Positions 44,548 through 53,947 of a stretch of DNA of 64,000 nucleotides are shown piece by piece (within the stretch, counting starts at the first letter, position 1; each line of letters starts with the position of its first letter). Under the pieces are notes generated by a model. It was not told the DNA's origin. It worked only from the letters and a program-made list of their open reading frames with translations, and ran no database searches. This DNA comes from Rhodomicrobium sp. R_RK_3 (GTDB taxonomy: Bacteria > Pseudomonadota > Alphaproteobacteria > Rhizobiales > Rhodomicrobiaceae). The translations under genes were made by a program, and so were the position numbers. The stretch is taken from contig NZ_MWLK01000006.1 of NCBI RefSeq assembly GCF_002198715.1, positions 247,294 through 311,293 on the forward strand, given 5' to 3'.

Positions 44548-45408
44548 ATGGACCAAAGTTTACTCATGGATCAGGTCTCGGCGAGCGGCCAGAAAGACAA
44601 AATCAGACGTCTCCGCCGGCGTTTGCAACAATCCGAAACCTTCGTCATGCCGGAAGTCTGGGACGTGGCGAGTTCGCGCGTCATGGCGGATGCCGGTTTC
44701 GAATTCATCGGCACCTCCTCGACCTCGATCGGCTGGTGCCTCGGCTATACCGCCCAGGAGCGCATCGCGACGGACGATCTGCTCACCATGGCGGCACGCA
44801 TCACCAAAGGTTTCGAGACTCCGGTCAACGCCGATCTCGAAGGCGCGGCGGGCCGGTCGCTGGAAGAAATCAAATATGCTGTCAACGCGGCGATCGCGGC
44901 GGGCTGCGTCGGCATCACGCTTTCGGATGGCGGCCGCAACGGCTCGCACGGCATCCTGACCATCGAAGAGATGACCGAATGCGTGCGCGCGGTGAAGGCG
45001 GCGACGGCGGAGGCCAAGATGCCGGCCGTCATCACCATCAGCACCGAGGCGTTTCTGCTCGGGCCGAAAGTGCATTCGCCGTTCGAGACCACGGTCGAGC
45101 GCTCGGAGGCCTATTTCGCCGCCGGCGCCGATTGCGTGATGGTCCCCGGCGTGCAGCACCTGCAAATCCTGGAGCGGCTGGCGGGCGTCGTCGACGGGCC
45201 GCTGGCGATTACCGTCGGCTACAGCCCGGCGCCGGAGATCAAGGCCTTTGCCGGAATCGGCATCGCCTGCATCACTTTCGGCGGCAGCCTGTTGCGCTCG
45301 CTGCTCGGCAATATGCGGCTGAAGGGCGAGGAGCTGCTGGCGTTCGGGCATTTCAACCATCTCGACAAAGCCATTCCCGAAGACGCGCTCGAAACGCTGC
45401 TGCGCTAA
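44548..45408 (+). CDS. isocitrate lyase/PEP mutase superfamily protein
   Basis: 286 aa TIM-barrel protein. Recognisable parts are VMPEVWDVASSRVMADAGFEFIGTSSTSIGW (entry of the barrel), PVNADLEGAAGR (equivalent of TADxExG, supplying a metal-binding Asp) and GADCVMVPGVQ. In the family such proteins break or rearrange C-C or P-C bonds of 2-oxoacids or acylisocitrate-like substrates. The usual KKCGH-type loop of isocitrate lyase is absent, so it belongs to the lesser-known branch near 2,3-dimethylmalate lyase/oxaloacetate hydrolase. It lies 77 bp upstream of the thiolase gene, a possible operon. Confidence 0.82.
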   Translation: MDQSLLMDQVSASGQKDKIRRLRRRLQQSETFVMPEVWDVASSRVMADAGFEFIGTSSTSIGWCLGYTAQERIATDDLLTMAARITKGFETPVNADLEGAAGRSLEEIKYAVNAAIAAGCVGITLSDGGRNGSHGILTIEEMTECVRAVKAATAEAKMPAVITISTEAFLLGPKVHSPFETTVERSEAYFAAGADCVMVPGVQHLQILERLAGVVDGPLAITVGYSPAPEIKAFAGIGIACITFGGSLLRSLLGNMRLKGEELLAFGHFNHLDKAIPEDALETLLR

Positions 45409-45485
45409 CCGTCCTGGCGGTTTGAATGGCGCGGCGCGTCCTGCGGCGGTACTCTGTCCTCAAATCAGGCAGGTGAGGACGTTTC

Positions 45486-46679
45486 ATGAGCGGCAGGCAG
45501 AGCGATCCCATCGTTATCGTCGGTGCGGCGCGTACCGCAATGGGCGGCTTCCAGGGCAGCTTGTCGCTCCTCACCGCGCCGCAGCTCGGCAGCGAGGCGA
45601 TCAAGGCGGCGCTGGCCAAGAGCGGGCTGAAGCCCGGCGATATCAGCGAGGTGCTGATGGGCTGCGTGCTGCCCGCCGGACAGGGCCAGGCGCCCGCGCG
45701 GCAGGCGGCGCTCGGCGCGGGATTGCCGTTGTCGGTGCCCTGCTCCACCGTCAACAAGATGTGCGGCTCGGGCATGAAGACCGCCATCTCCGCTTACGAG
45801 GCGCTGCACGCACGCCCCGGCGACATCATCGTGGCGGGCGGCATGGAGAGCATGTCGAACGCGCCCTATCTGCTGCCGAAGGCGCGCGGCGGCATGCGGC
45901 TCGGCCACGGCCAGGTGCTCGACAGCATGTTCCTCGACGGCCTGGAGGACGCCTACGATAAGGGCCGCCTGATGGGCACCTTCGCCGAGGACACCGCCCA
46001 GCATTACCAGTTCACCCGCGCCGATCAGGACGCCTTTGCGATCACCTCGCTGGAACGCGCCAAGCGGGCCAATGAGGATGGCAGTTTTGCCGATGAGATC
46101 GCAGCAGTGACCGTGATCTCGGGCAAGACGCAGAGCGTGGTGGAACGCGACGAGCAGCCGTTTTCGGCCAGGCCGGAGAAAATCCAACAGCTCAAGCCTG
46201 CCTTCCGCGAGGGCGGCACGGTGACGGCGGCCAATTCCAGTTCGATCTCGGACGGCGCGGCGGCTCTCGTGCTGATGCGCGAAAGCGAGGCGGAGCGGCG
46301 CGGCGTCACGCCCATCGCGCGCATCATTGCGACGGCGAGTCATGCGCAGGAACCCGCTTGGTTCACGACGGCGCCGATACAGGCGGTGCGCAAGATTTAT
46401 GAGGCCACCGGCTGGCAGGCGGGCGACGCGGATCTGTATGAGATCAATGAGGCGTTCGCCGTCGTGGTGATGGCGGCGATGCGCGATCTCGGCCTGCCGC
46501 ATGACGTGGTCAACGTCAATGGCGGCGCCTGCGCGCTCGGCCATCCGATCGGCGCGTCGGGCGCGCGGATCGTGGTGACGCTGCTGAATGCGCTGAAGCG
46601 TGGCGGCGGCAAACGCGGCGTCGCCGCGATCTGCATCGGCGGCGGCGAAGCGACCGCGATCGCGGTGGAGATGGTTTAG
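45486..46679 (+). CDS. acetyl-CoA acetyltransferase (thiolase)
   Basis: 397 aa. Catalytic Cys in PCSTVNKMCGSGMK (first Cys region typical of biosynthetic thiolases), His in YEINEAFAVV/NGGACALGHPIGASGAR, and the terminal GGGEATAIAVEMV with the second Cys in AICIGGGEA. It condenses two acetyl-CoA or cleaves acetoacetyl-CoA. GGTGAGGA precedes the ATG. PhaB/PhaC partners are not in the window. Confidence 0.93.
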   Translation: MSGRQSDPIVIVGAARTAMGGFQGSLSLLTAPQLGSEAIKAALAKSGLKPGDISEVLMGCVLPAGQGQAPARQAALGAGLPLSVPCSTVNKMCGSGMKTAISAYEALHARPGDIIVAGGMESMSNAPYLLPKARGGMRLGHGQVLDSMFLDGLEDAYDKGRLMGTFAEDTAQHYQFTRADQDAFAITSLERAKRANEDGSFADEIAAVTVISGKTQSVVERDEQPFSARPEKIQQLKPAFREGGTVTAANSSSISDGAAALVLMRESEAERRGVTPIARIIATASHAQEPAWFTTAPIQAVRKIYEATGWQAGDADLYEINEAFAVVVMAAMRDLGLPHDVVNVNGGACALGHPIGASGARIVVTLLNALKRGGGKRGVAAICIGGGEATAIAVEMV

Positions 46680-46756
46680 GGCGGTGGGTGCCGCCTCCGT
46701 CTTCTTCGCTGCCCGACCTTCTCGATTCGAATAACCTCACATCCGTCGGCCCGGAG

Positions 46757-46823
46757 GTCAGAGCCGGGACCTACTCGCATTTCCGCTTGCAGCAGCGCTT
46801 GGGGATGCGGGATTGGTCCTGGC
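46757..46823. repeat. short dispersed repeat, copy A
   Basis: GTCAGAGCC, CTACTCGCAT and CCGCTTGCAGCAGCG occur in the same order and spacing as in the segment at 59064-59125 (GTCAGAGCC, CTATTCGCAT, CCGCTTGCCGCAGCG). Both lie in intergenic DNA, so this is probably a small dispersed element or a shared gene remnant. Confidence 0.35.
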
Positions 46824-46913
46824 TCGCCCTCGCGGGCGTCCGGGACGACGAGACTTAGCGGATGTCCCGTTTTGCCAGGTGAGGGGTAATGCCGACCGGC
46901 GGAGCAATGGGGC

Positions 46914-47309
46914 CTATTCAGCCCGCCAAGGCTCATAATCCGGGGCGGGTGCGCGGCGGCGACCGCTGTTCAGAATGCTGCCCGCAGGACGATACGCCTC
47001 AGCGGTCCCGGTTCGGTTCTCCAAATGCGGCTTCTGCCAGCTTTTGGCCTGATAATCATGGCCCGGCGGCTCATCCAGGCTATAATGCAGCCAGCCATGC
47101 CATTCCGCGGGCACCTTCGAGGCTTCGGCGTCGCCATTGTAGATCACCCAGCGTCGCGGCTTGCCGGCCGGGCCAATGCCGGTCTTGTCCTCAAAATATT
47201 TATTGCCGAAGCCATCTTCGCCGATGGCGCGGCCGTGGCGCGCCGTATAGAGCCGCGTCGAAAGCGTCGCGCCGTTCCACCAGGTAAAGAGATCGCTGAA
47301 GAGGCTCAT
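46914..47309 (-). CDS. NADH:ubiquinone oxidoreductase accessory subunit NDUFA12 (B17.2-like)
   Basis: 131 aa. Family signature: WWNGATLSTRLYTARHGRAIGEDGFGNKYFE, then RRWVIYNGDAEASKVPAEWHGWLHYSLDEPP. This supernumerary complex I subunit is shared by alphaproteobacteria and mitochondria. The frame stays open upstream to 47624, but the ATG at 47309 matches the family start. It is a single gene, away from the nuo operon. Confidence 0.93.
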   Translation of the reverse strand: MSLFSDLFTWWNGATLSTRLYTARHGRAIGEDGFGNKYFEDKTGIGPAGKPRRWVIYNGDAEASKVPAEWHGWLHYSLDEPPGHDYQAKSWQKPHLENRTGTAEAYRPAGSILNSGRRRAPAPDYEPWRAE

Positions 47310-47902
47310 ATCTATCTCGCCCACTGCTAAGTCGACGCGACTATCGCATCGGCGCCCGGCCGATGTCCAGATCACTATAGTGATGGGGTTCTTACGCTTG
47401 GCGCGGCATGCCGAGCGGAAGCGGATGGGCGCGCTTCCCGCATCCCCCTTCCGGCCCTGCGATTCGGCATCAGGCCAATACAGAATCAGCGAAATGCCCT
47501 GGCAAGCGCTTGCCTGTTGATGGCGGCGGGCGATCCCCGACTCCTTCGGGCTTGCCATGTGGGAATCGCCATATCCTGCCCCTGCGAGCTGGGGACGGGG
47601 AGCTCGGGACAGGCGCTGGTGCATCGAAGCAACTAGATTTGGTGGCCCAAAAATTTTTATGCGCTAGGGCTGGCCATAAGGGCGTGAATCAGTCAGCTTA
47701 TCAACTGTGAGCCTTCGGGCCCGCTCAGGGCCGAGAGCGGAGGCCATCAGCGTAAAAATTCCCGACGTCAGGCGCCGCGCTGTCGTGTGCGCCTTTGTGA
47801 AGTTGCGTTCGCTGCGAGACGGTCCTCCGCCTCCAGCGCGAGTTGCGTATGTGCGTTTTCTTAGAGTTGAACGGCGCGGCAAAGCTTCAGAGGGACAGGA
47901 CG
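47310..47902. other. divergent intergenic region upstream of nrdJ
   Basis: About 590 bp between the NDUFA12 and nrdJ starts. Short open frames occur but have biased, shadow-like composition. I found no cobalamin riboswitch core and no clear NrdR-box pair. The ribosome-binding site of nrdJ (GGGACAGGA) is at the right end. Confidence 0.45.
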
Positions 47903-50900
47903 ATGCGGATCGAGCGGCGGTTTACCAAGACGGGACAATCCCCCTATGCGGATATCGAATTTCACAACGCAACCAGCGAAATCCGCAATCCTGACGGGTC
48001 GATCGTGTTCCGGCTGGAAAACATCCAGGTCCCGGCGCAATGGAGCCAGGTCGCCAGCGACATCCTGGCGCAGAAATATTTCCGTAAGGCGGGCGTCCCG
48101 GCGCGGCTGAAGCGGTTCGAGGAAAATTCCATTCCGTCATGGCTGTGGCGCTCGGTGGCCGATGAAGCGGCCCTTGAGGAGCTGCCCGAGGCCGACCGCT
48201 ACACCTCCGAGACCGACGCGCGCCAAGTCTTCAACCGCCTCGCCGGCACCTGGACCTATTGGGGCTGGAAGGGCGGCTATTTCTCCACCGAGGAAGACGC
48301 GCACGCCTTCCATGATGAGCTTTGCTACATGCTCGCCATGCAGATGGCCGCGCCGAACAGCCCGCAATGGTTCAATACCGGCCTGCATTGGGCCTACGGC
48401 ATCGATGGGCCGAGCCAAGGCCATTATTATGTCGATTACGAAACCGGCGAACTGACCCGCGCCTCCACGGCCTATGAGCACCCTCAGCCGCACGCCTGCT
48501 TTATTCAGTCGGTCCAGGATGATCTCGTCAATGAGAGCGGCATCATGGATCTGTGGGTACGCGAGGCGCGGCTGTTTAAATATGGCTCCGGCACCGGCAC
48601 CAATTTCTCGATGGTCCGCTCCGAGGGCGAAAAACTGTCGGGCGGCGGCAAGTCGTCGGGACTGATGAGCTTCCTCAAGATCGGCGACCGGGCGGCCGGC
48701 GCGATCAAGTCGGGCGGCACCACGCGGCGCGCGGCCAAGATGGTCATCGTCGATGCCGATCACCCCGATATCGAGGAATTCGTCGACTGGAAGGTGAAGG
48801 AAGAGCAGAAGGTCGCCGCCATGGTGGCGGGCTCGAAAATCTGCGCCAAGCACCTGAACCTGATCATGCGCGCCTGCACCCATTGCGACGGCGATGGCGA
48901 TGATTGCTTCGACCCGGCCAAGAACCCGGCGCTAAAGCGCGAGATCCGTGCGGCCCGCAAGGCACATGTCTCGGACAGCTATATCCAGCGCGTGATCCAG
49001 TTCGCCAAGCAGGGTTATGACAAGATCGAATTCCCGGTCTTCGACACCGATTGGGAAGGCGAGGCCTATCGCACCGTCTCCGGCCAGAATTCAAACAACA
49101 CCATCCGCGTCGACGACGATTTCCTGGCCGCCGTTGAGAATGGCAGCCCGTGGGAGCTGAAGGCGCGCAAGAACGGCCGCACGGTCAAAACATTGAATGC
49201 CGCCGAGCTGTGGGACAAGGTCGCCCATGCCGCTTGGGCCTCGGCCGATCCGGGCGTGCAGTTCCACACCACCATCAATGACTGGCATACCTGCCCTGCC
49301 TCGGGGCCGATCCGGGCGTCAAATCCTTGCTCGGAATACATGTTCCTCGACGACACGGCCTGTAACCTCGCCTCGCTCAACCTAATGAGCTTCCGCGACG
49401 CCAGCAAGCGCTTCGACGTCGACGGCTACGCCCATGCCGTGCGGCTGTGGACCGTCGTGCTCGAAGTGTCGGTGACGATGGCGCAGTTCCCGTCGAAGGA
49501 AATCGCCGAGCTGTCCTACCGCTACCGCACGCTGGGCCTGGGCTTTGCCAATATCGGCGGGCTGCTGATGGTCTCCGGCCTGCCCTACGACAGCGATGAG
49601 GGCCGCGCCCTTGCCGCCAGCCTCTCCGCGCTGATGACCGGCGTCTCCTACGCCACCTCGGCGGAGATGGCGCAGCGCCTCGGCGCCTTCGCCGGCTATG
49701 AATCGAACGCCCCGCACATGCTGCGCGTCATCCGCAATCACCGCCGCGCGGCTTACGGCGAGACCTCATGCTATGAGGGCCTGCACACCCTGCCGGTGCC
49801 GCTCGACAAGCATTCCTGCCCGAATCAGCGCCTGATCCTGGCGGCCCGCCAGGCTTGGGACCGCGCCCTGGCGCTCGGCCAGCGGCACGGCTTCCGCAAT
49901 GCCCAGGCGACGGTGATCGCGCCGACCGGCACCATTGGCCTCGTCATGGATTGCGACACCACCGGCATCGAGCCCGATTTCGCCATCGTGAAGTTCAAGA
50001 AGCTGGCGGGCGGCGGCTACTTCAAGATCATCAACCGCGCGGTGCCGGAAGCGCTCGACTCGCTCGGCTATGACAAGAAGACCGTGCACGGCATCATCGA
50101 CTATGCCGTCGGGCATGGCACGCTGGACGGCGCGCCGCACGTCAACCACCAGAGCCTTTTGAAGAAGGGTTTGACCCAGGAAGTGATCGCCAAGGTCGAG
50201 ACCGGCCTCGCGAGCGCCTTCGACATCAAATTCGCCTTCAACAAATGGACGCTGGGCGAAGAGTTCTGCGTCAACACGCTCCGCATTTCCAAGGAGCAGC
50301 TCGACTCCCCCAAATTCGACCTGCTGGGCCATCTCGGCTTCACCAAGGCGCAGATCGAGGCGGCCAACGAATATTGCTGCGGCGCAATGACCCTTGAAGG
50401 CGCGCCGGGGCTGAAGGACGAGCATTTGCCGATCTTCGATTGCGCCAATCCGTGCGGCCGCAAGGGTAAGCGCTTCCTGTCGGCGGAGAGCCACATCCGC
50501 ATGCTGGCGGCGGCGCAGCCGTTCATCTCGGGCGCCATCTCCAAGACCATCAACATGCCGAACAACGCAACGGTCGAGGATTGCAAGAACGCCTATATGA
50601 TGTCCTGGCGGCTCGGGCTGAAGGCCAATGCGCTCTATCGCGATGGCTCCAAGCTCTCCCAGCCCTTGCAGGCTCAACTCCTCAGCGATGAGGAGAGCGA
50701 GGATGACGGCGAGCCGATCATCGCGGAGAAGCCGACCCAGAAGCATGTCGAGCTGGTGGCCGAGCGCATCGTCGAGCGGATCATCGAGCGCGAGCGCGAG
50801 CTGGCGACGCGGGCCAAGCTCCCCAACCGCCGCAAGGGCTATACCCAGAAGGCGGTGGTCGGCGGCCATAAGGTCTACCTGCGCACCGGCGAGTACGAGG

Positions 50901-51598
50901 ATGGGCGCCTCGGCGAGTTGTTCATAGATATGCACAAGGAAGGCGCGGCTTTCCGGTCACTTATGAACAATTTCGCCATCGCCATCAGCCTCGGCCTGCA
51001 ATACGGGGTGCCGCTGGAGGAATATGTCGACGCCTTTACCTTTACGCGCTTCGAGCCGGCCGGGCTTGTTCAAGGCAATGATACGATCAAGAATGCAACC
51101 TCCATTCTTGATTACATTTTCCGCGAACTCGCCGTCTCCTATCTCGGCCGCAACGACCTCGCCCATGTCGATCCATCCGAGATCGACAATATGACCGTGG
51201 GCGCGGGCGTCGCCGAAGATAAGGGCCATGCCGCCGTCTCCGCCGACCGCTATATGAGCCGCGGCATGATGCGCGGCGCTCTTAACCATAAAGTTGTCAT
51301 GGTTTCGAGCGAGGCTGTCTCTTCGGGCGAGGGAGACGGTCCCGTTGCAAAGATCCGGCAGGCGCTAGCGGCGTCGGTCGGCCATGTCCATGGCAACAAC
51401 GCAATGGCGATCACTCCGGCTGCCCATGTACACACTTATGTCGCGCCAGTTGAAAAATCCGAAAGCGCACTTCGCGTCGAGGCCCGAATCAAGGGCTATG
51501 AGGGCGAGGCCTGCGGCGATTGCGGAAATTTCACCCTGGTCCGGAACGGCACTTGTCTGAAATGCGACACTTGCGGTTCGACCAGCGGATGTTCCTGA
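47903..51598 (+). CDS. nrdJ: adenosylcobalamin-dependent (class II) ribonucleoside-diphosphate reductase
   Basis: 1231 aa, the usual length of alphaproteobacterial NrdJ. Visible parts are [17 protein letters not shown], the active-site Cys region [31 protein letters not shown], the [21 protein letters not shown] block, and [19 protein letters not shown]. The tail has a zinc- or redox-type Cys cluster ([11 protein letters not shown]...CLKCDTCG). It makes deoxyribonucleotides with coenzyme B12, independent of oxygen. The ATG at 47903 fits the family start ([14 protein letters not shown]); the frame is open to 47843. Confidence 0.95.
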   Translation: MRIERRFTKTGQSPYADIEFHNATSEIRNPDGSIVFRLENIQVPAQWSQVASDILAQKYFRKAGVPARLKRFEENSIPSWLWRSVADEAALEELPEADRYTSETDARQVFNRLAGTWTYWGWKGGYFSTEEDAHAFHDELCYMLAMQMAAPNSPQWFNTGLHWAYGIDGPSQGHYYVDYETGELTRASTAYEHPQPHACFIQSVQDDLVNESGIMDLWVREARLFKYGSGTGTNFSMVRSEGEKLSGGGKSSGLMSFLKIGDRAAGAIKSGGTTRRAAKMVIVDADHPDIEEFVDWKVKEEQKVAAMVAGSKICAKHLNLIMRACTHCDGDGDDCFDPAKNPALKREIRAARKAHVSDSYIQRVIQFAKQGYDKIEFPVFDTDWEGEAYRTVSGQNSNNTIRVDDDFLAAVENGSPWELKARKNGRTVKTLNAAELWDKVAHAAWASADPGVQFHTTINDWHTCPASGPIRASNPCSEYMFLDDTACNLASLNLMSFRDASKRFDVDGYAHAVRLWTVVLEVSVTMAQFPSKEIAELSYRYRTLGLGFANIGGLLMVSGLPYDSDEGRALAASLSALMTGVSYATSAEMAQRLGAFAGYESNAPHMLRVIRNHRRAAYGETSCYEGLHTLPVPLDKHSCPNQRLILAARQAWDRALALGQRHGFRNAQATVIAPTGTIGLVMDCDTTGIEPDFAIVKFKKLAGGGYFKIINRAVPEALDSLGYDKKTVHGIIDYAVGHGTLDGAPHVNHQSLLKKGLTQEVIAKVETGLASAFDIKFAFNKWTLGEEFCVNTLRISKEQLDSPKFDLLGHLGFTKAQIEAANEYCCGAMTLEGAPGLKDEHLPIFDCANPCGRKGKRFLSAESHIRMLAAAQPFISGAISKTINMPNNATVEDCKNAYMMSWRLGLKANALYRDGSKLSQPLQAQLLSDEESEDDGEPIIAEKPTQKHVELVAERIVERIIERERELATRAKLPNRRKGYTQKAVVGGHKVYLRTGEYEDGRLGELFIDMHKEGAAFRSLMNNFAIAISLGLQYGVPLEEYVDAFTFTRFEPAGLVQGNDTIKNATSILDYIFRELAVSYLGRNDLAHVDPSEIDNMTVGAGVAEDKGHAAVSADRYMSRGMMRGALNHKVVMVSSEAVSSGEGDGPVAKIRQALAASVGHVHGNNAMAITPAAHVHTYVAPVEKSESALRVEARIKGYEGEACGDCGNFTLVRNGTCLKCDTCGSTSGCS

Positions 51599-51736
51599 GT
51601 ATCACATAAGTTGAATGCCGCCGGATCATCGGCTGGGCCGCGAGGAAAGTGGCCCGGCCGTCAATCCGGAGTTTGGCGCGTTTCGGCTCTTCCTGAAACA
51701 AAGCGGGGGGCGGCCTAGCGGCTGGCAACGGAGTAA

Positions 51737-52462
51737 ATGGGAATTCTTTCGACCAATGATGAAGGGCACCAGGAGTCCATCGTCTACTTTCTGAGCGAGG
51801 CGCTTCGCGCCGCCATCGAAGCCGGCGACCGGCTACAGCTCAGTGTCTGCGACATGCCGCAGCTTGCGCCCGGCATGGACTGCTCGGAAATCGCCAGCAA
51901 GCTGGCGAGCTTCCGGCAATACACGCACAGCCTGTGGAGCTGTGAAGTGATGATGCTCGCCAAAATCCTGCGCGCCCGCGATCTGGCCAAGGAACTGCGG
52001 CTGTACGAGCCCGAACTTAGACCCGAGATCGACACCTTCCGTCTGGCGACGGTGAACAGCTCGGACCTGCAAGACACGCTTTTGCCCGACGCCCAGAACG
52101 TCTTCAACGGCGCGGTGCAGCCGAAGCGGTTTCTGGAAGCGCGCGGCTTTCTCGGTTTTGACGGCGTCGGTAAGAACGATCCGCTGCTTGGCTATAAGGT
52201 TGCCGGTCGCGTCGATGTGCGGCTGCTGCTTGATGCTTGCGAAGCGCTGCATTTCGGCCTTGCCGCACGCTACGGCTTCGACGCGCTGCCCTCGCGTGTG
52301 CTGATCGGCCATGCCGGCGGCGAAGAGGTCAGCCTCTTGGGCGACGATACGGAAGAGCCGTTCCTGTTGACGGAACTCAGCGAGATTGTCGGCGAGGACG
52401 GATCAGCGCTGCCGTTCGACTGGAACAGCTTGCCGGTGAACGGTCAGGTGCTGCGGCATTAG
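51737..52462 (+). CDS. conserved-looking protein of unknown function
   Basis: 241 aa, soluble, with balanced composition and no signal peptide or membrane segment. Segments such as YFLSEALRAAIEAGDRLQLSVCDMP and LWSCEVMMLAKILRARDLAKELR look like helices. I cannot place it in a family. It lies after nrdJ and convergent with the cpdR gene. The good codon pattern and length favour a real gene. Confidence 0.75.
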   Translation: MGILSTNDEGHQESIVYFLSEALRAAIEAGDRLQLSVCDMPQLAPGMDCSEIASKLASFRQYTHSLWSCEVMMLAKILRARDLAKELRLYEPELRPEIDTFRLATVNSSDLQDTLLPDAQNVFNGAVQPKRFLEARGFLGFDGVGKNDPLLGYKVAGRVDVRLLLDACEALHFGLAARYGFDALPSRVLIGHAGGEEVSLLGDDTEEPFLLTELSEIVGEDGSALPFDWNSLPVNGQVLRH

Positions 52463-52556
52463 CCTATCGGCGCATTTTCACTTCTCCCGCGAGACCGTTC
52501 GGCGCTTTGCACCGCATAGTGTTAGCGAGAATCCGCGACCGGTGATGCGCAGAAGC

Positions 52557-52922
52557 CTAAGCGGCGATCAGCCGATCCACCTCATGCACGAGCTCGCGCA
52601 GATGGACGGGTTTGGAGAGGATGCGCGCCTCGCGCGGTGCCTTGGAATCGGGATGCAGGGCGACGGCCGCGAAGCCGGTAATGAACATGATCTTCATTTC
52701 GGGCTGCAACTCCGAGGCCCGCTTGGCCAGTTCGATGCCGTCCATTTCCGGCATCACGATGTCCGTGAGCAGCAGAGTGAACTGGCGATTTCGCAGACAC
52801 TCAAAGGCTTCCGCCCCGTTCGAAAACGACACGACGTCATAGCCCGCGCGCTGCAGCGCCTTCACCAGGAAGCGGCGCATCGACTCATCGTCTTCAGCGA
52901 GGAGAATACAGGGCATCGTCAT
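52557..52922 (-). CDS. cpdR: cell-cycle response regulator CpdR
   Basis: 121 aa single receiver domain. Acidic pocket LLAEDDESMRRFL, phospho-acceptor Asp in LLLTDIVMPEMDGIELAKRASEL, Thr in IMFITGFAAVAL and Lys in ILSKPVHLRELVHEVDRL. This is almost the CpdR consensus. CpdR, when unphosphorylated, brings ClpXP to the pole for timed proteolysis of CtrA and other substrates in alphaproteobacteria. ATGs at 52922 and 52916 are both possible. Confidence 0.93.
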   Translation of the reverse strand: MTMPCILLAEDDESMRRFLVKALQRAGYDVVSFSNGAEAFECLRNRQFTLLLTDIVMPEMDGIELAKRASELQPEMKIMFITGFAAVALHPDSKAPREARILSKPVHLRELVHEVDRLIAA

Positions 52923-53042
52923 GATAGGAGTTCTCACCTGGTGGAAATATACGCTACAACCCGGCGTTGACCAAAATTTAAATAAAGACCCGCCTTCCTC
53001 AAACTACTCGATCCGACGGCAAAATCGAGAGGTATCATCGGA

Positions 53043-53065
53043 TTAACCTTACTCGTAACGGTTAA
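53043..53065. promoter_or_regulatory. TTAACC...GGTTAA dyad upstream of cpdR (CtrA-like half-sites)
   Basis: TTAACC (53043-53048) and GGTTAA (53060-53065) face each other across 11 bp, about 120 bp upstream of the cpdR start. The half-site resembles TTAACCAT-type CtrA boxes, but spacing differs from TTAA-N7-TTAA. It is also about 35 bp from the end of the yjbQ gene. Confidence 0.3.
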
Positions 53066-53097
53066 TAAGCTGTGACGCTTTCGACAGAGTTGGGCTA

Positions 53098-53589
53098 CTA
53101 AGCGGCGGAAGTTTGGCGCGTTCCGATAAAATGCAACTCTACCTTGCGGGCATGAGCACGGGTTCTGTGCTCAATCACATAGATGCCCTGCCATGTGCCG
53201 AGCGCCGTGCGCCCGTCGATCACCGGGATCGAAAGGCTGACCGAGGTGAACATCGCCTTGATATGGGCCGGCATGTCGTCCGGCCCTTCGCTCGAATGCC
53301 GGTAGCCCGCGCCCTCCGGGGCTAGGCTATTCAGCGCCTGCTGCAGATCGTGCCGAACATCGGGATCGGCATTCTCCTGGATCGTCAGCGAGGCCGAGGT
53401 GTGAGCGATGAACAGTGTCAATAGCCCGTCCTGTGCGCCGATCTCATCGATCCAGCCGCGAACTTTTTCCGTAATCTCGGTAAAACCAGGCCCAGCCGTG
53501 CGCACTTGCAGCGCGTGGTTCGCCTGGGCGAAGACCCGCCCGCCGCCCGCACCGTCATCGCCGGGCGCCGATGGCAATTTGTCTGTCAT
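53098..53589 (-). CDS. YjbQ family protein (UPF0047; secondary thiamine-phosphate synthase-like enzyme)
   Basis: About 163 aa. Family signature HTSASLTIQENADPDVRHDL with conserved His and Asn, EGPDDMPAHIKAMFTSVSLSIPV, and GTWQGIYVIEHR at the end. YjbQ proteins are small conserved enzymes; some restore thiamine synthesis weakly, and the true reaction is uncertain. The start could be 53604 or later than 53589; the first ~25 residues are not conserved in the family. Confidence 0.88.
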   Translation of the reverse strand: MTDKLPSAPGDDGAGGGRVFAQANHALQVRTAGPGFTEITEKVRGWIDEIGAQDGLLTLFIAHTSASLTIQENADPDVRHDLQQALNSLAPEGAGYRHSSEGPDDMPAHIKAMFTSVSLSIPVIDGRTALGTWQGIYVIEHRTRAHARKVELHFIGTRQTSAA

Positions 53590-53947
53590 GCGATCAGCTT
53601 GCATCAAGCGCGTTAACGACCCCTGCCGGATCGGTCTTCCAGACTAACGCCGAACGCAGCGGCGCGGAGCCTAAAATCGCCATTTTCCACAAAATTGGCA
53701 GCGTCGCGATGCGGGCTTTTGCCGCTTTTCCAGTCCCATTCCGACACAGAAAATTCAAAAAAGATCCAATGCTTTACTGAATATTTACTCGCACGCGCAA
53801 CATTTGGGAAAGAGTTGTTTGCGTCGTGTCGCCAGTCACAGTTTCACGCCCCGCCAGGCAAGGCCGTCAATCGTCTCATCGCATCACCCGAGGCGTCTGC
53901 GCCGCTGACAGGGGCATCATTGCTCGCGAGAGCTTTCGGGACGTGCC
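53590..53947. other. intergenic region upstream of the PodJ-like gene
   Basis: About 360 bp. The centre (53685-53830) is AT-richer than the flanks and is the likely promoter zone for the plus-strand gene at 53948. A GTTAAC at 53611 is the only motif noted. No gene or hairpin is evident. Confidence 0.45.

Noticed and set aside
46676-46936. 86-codon minus-strand frame between the thiolase and NDUFA12 genes
   Set aside because: Arg/Pro-rich, no start signal, and overlapping a short dispersed repeat.
47640-47900. Possible cobalamin riboswitch before the B12-dependent nrdJ
   Set aside because: No B12-box or matching core structure could be seen.
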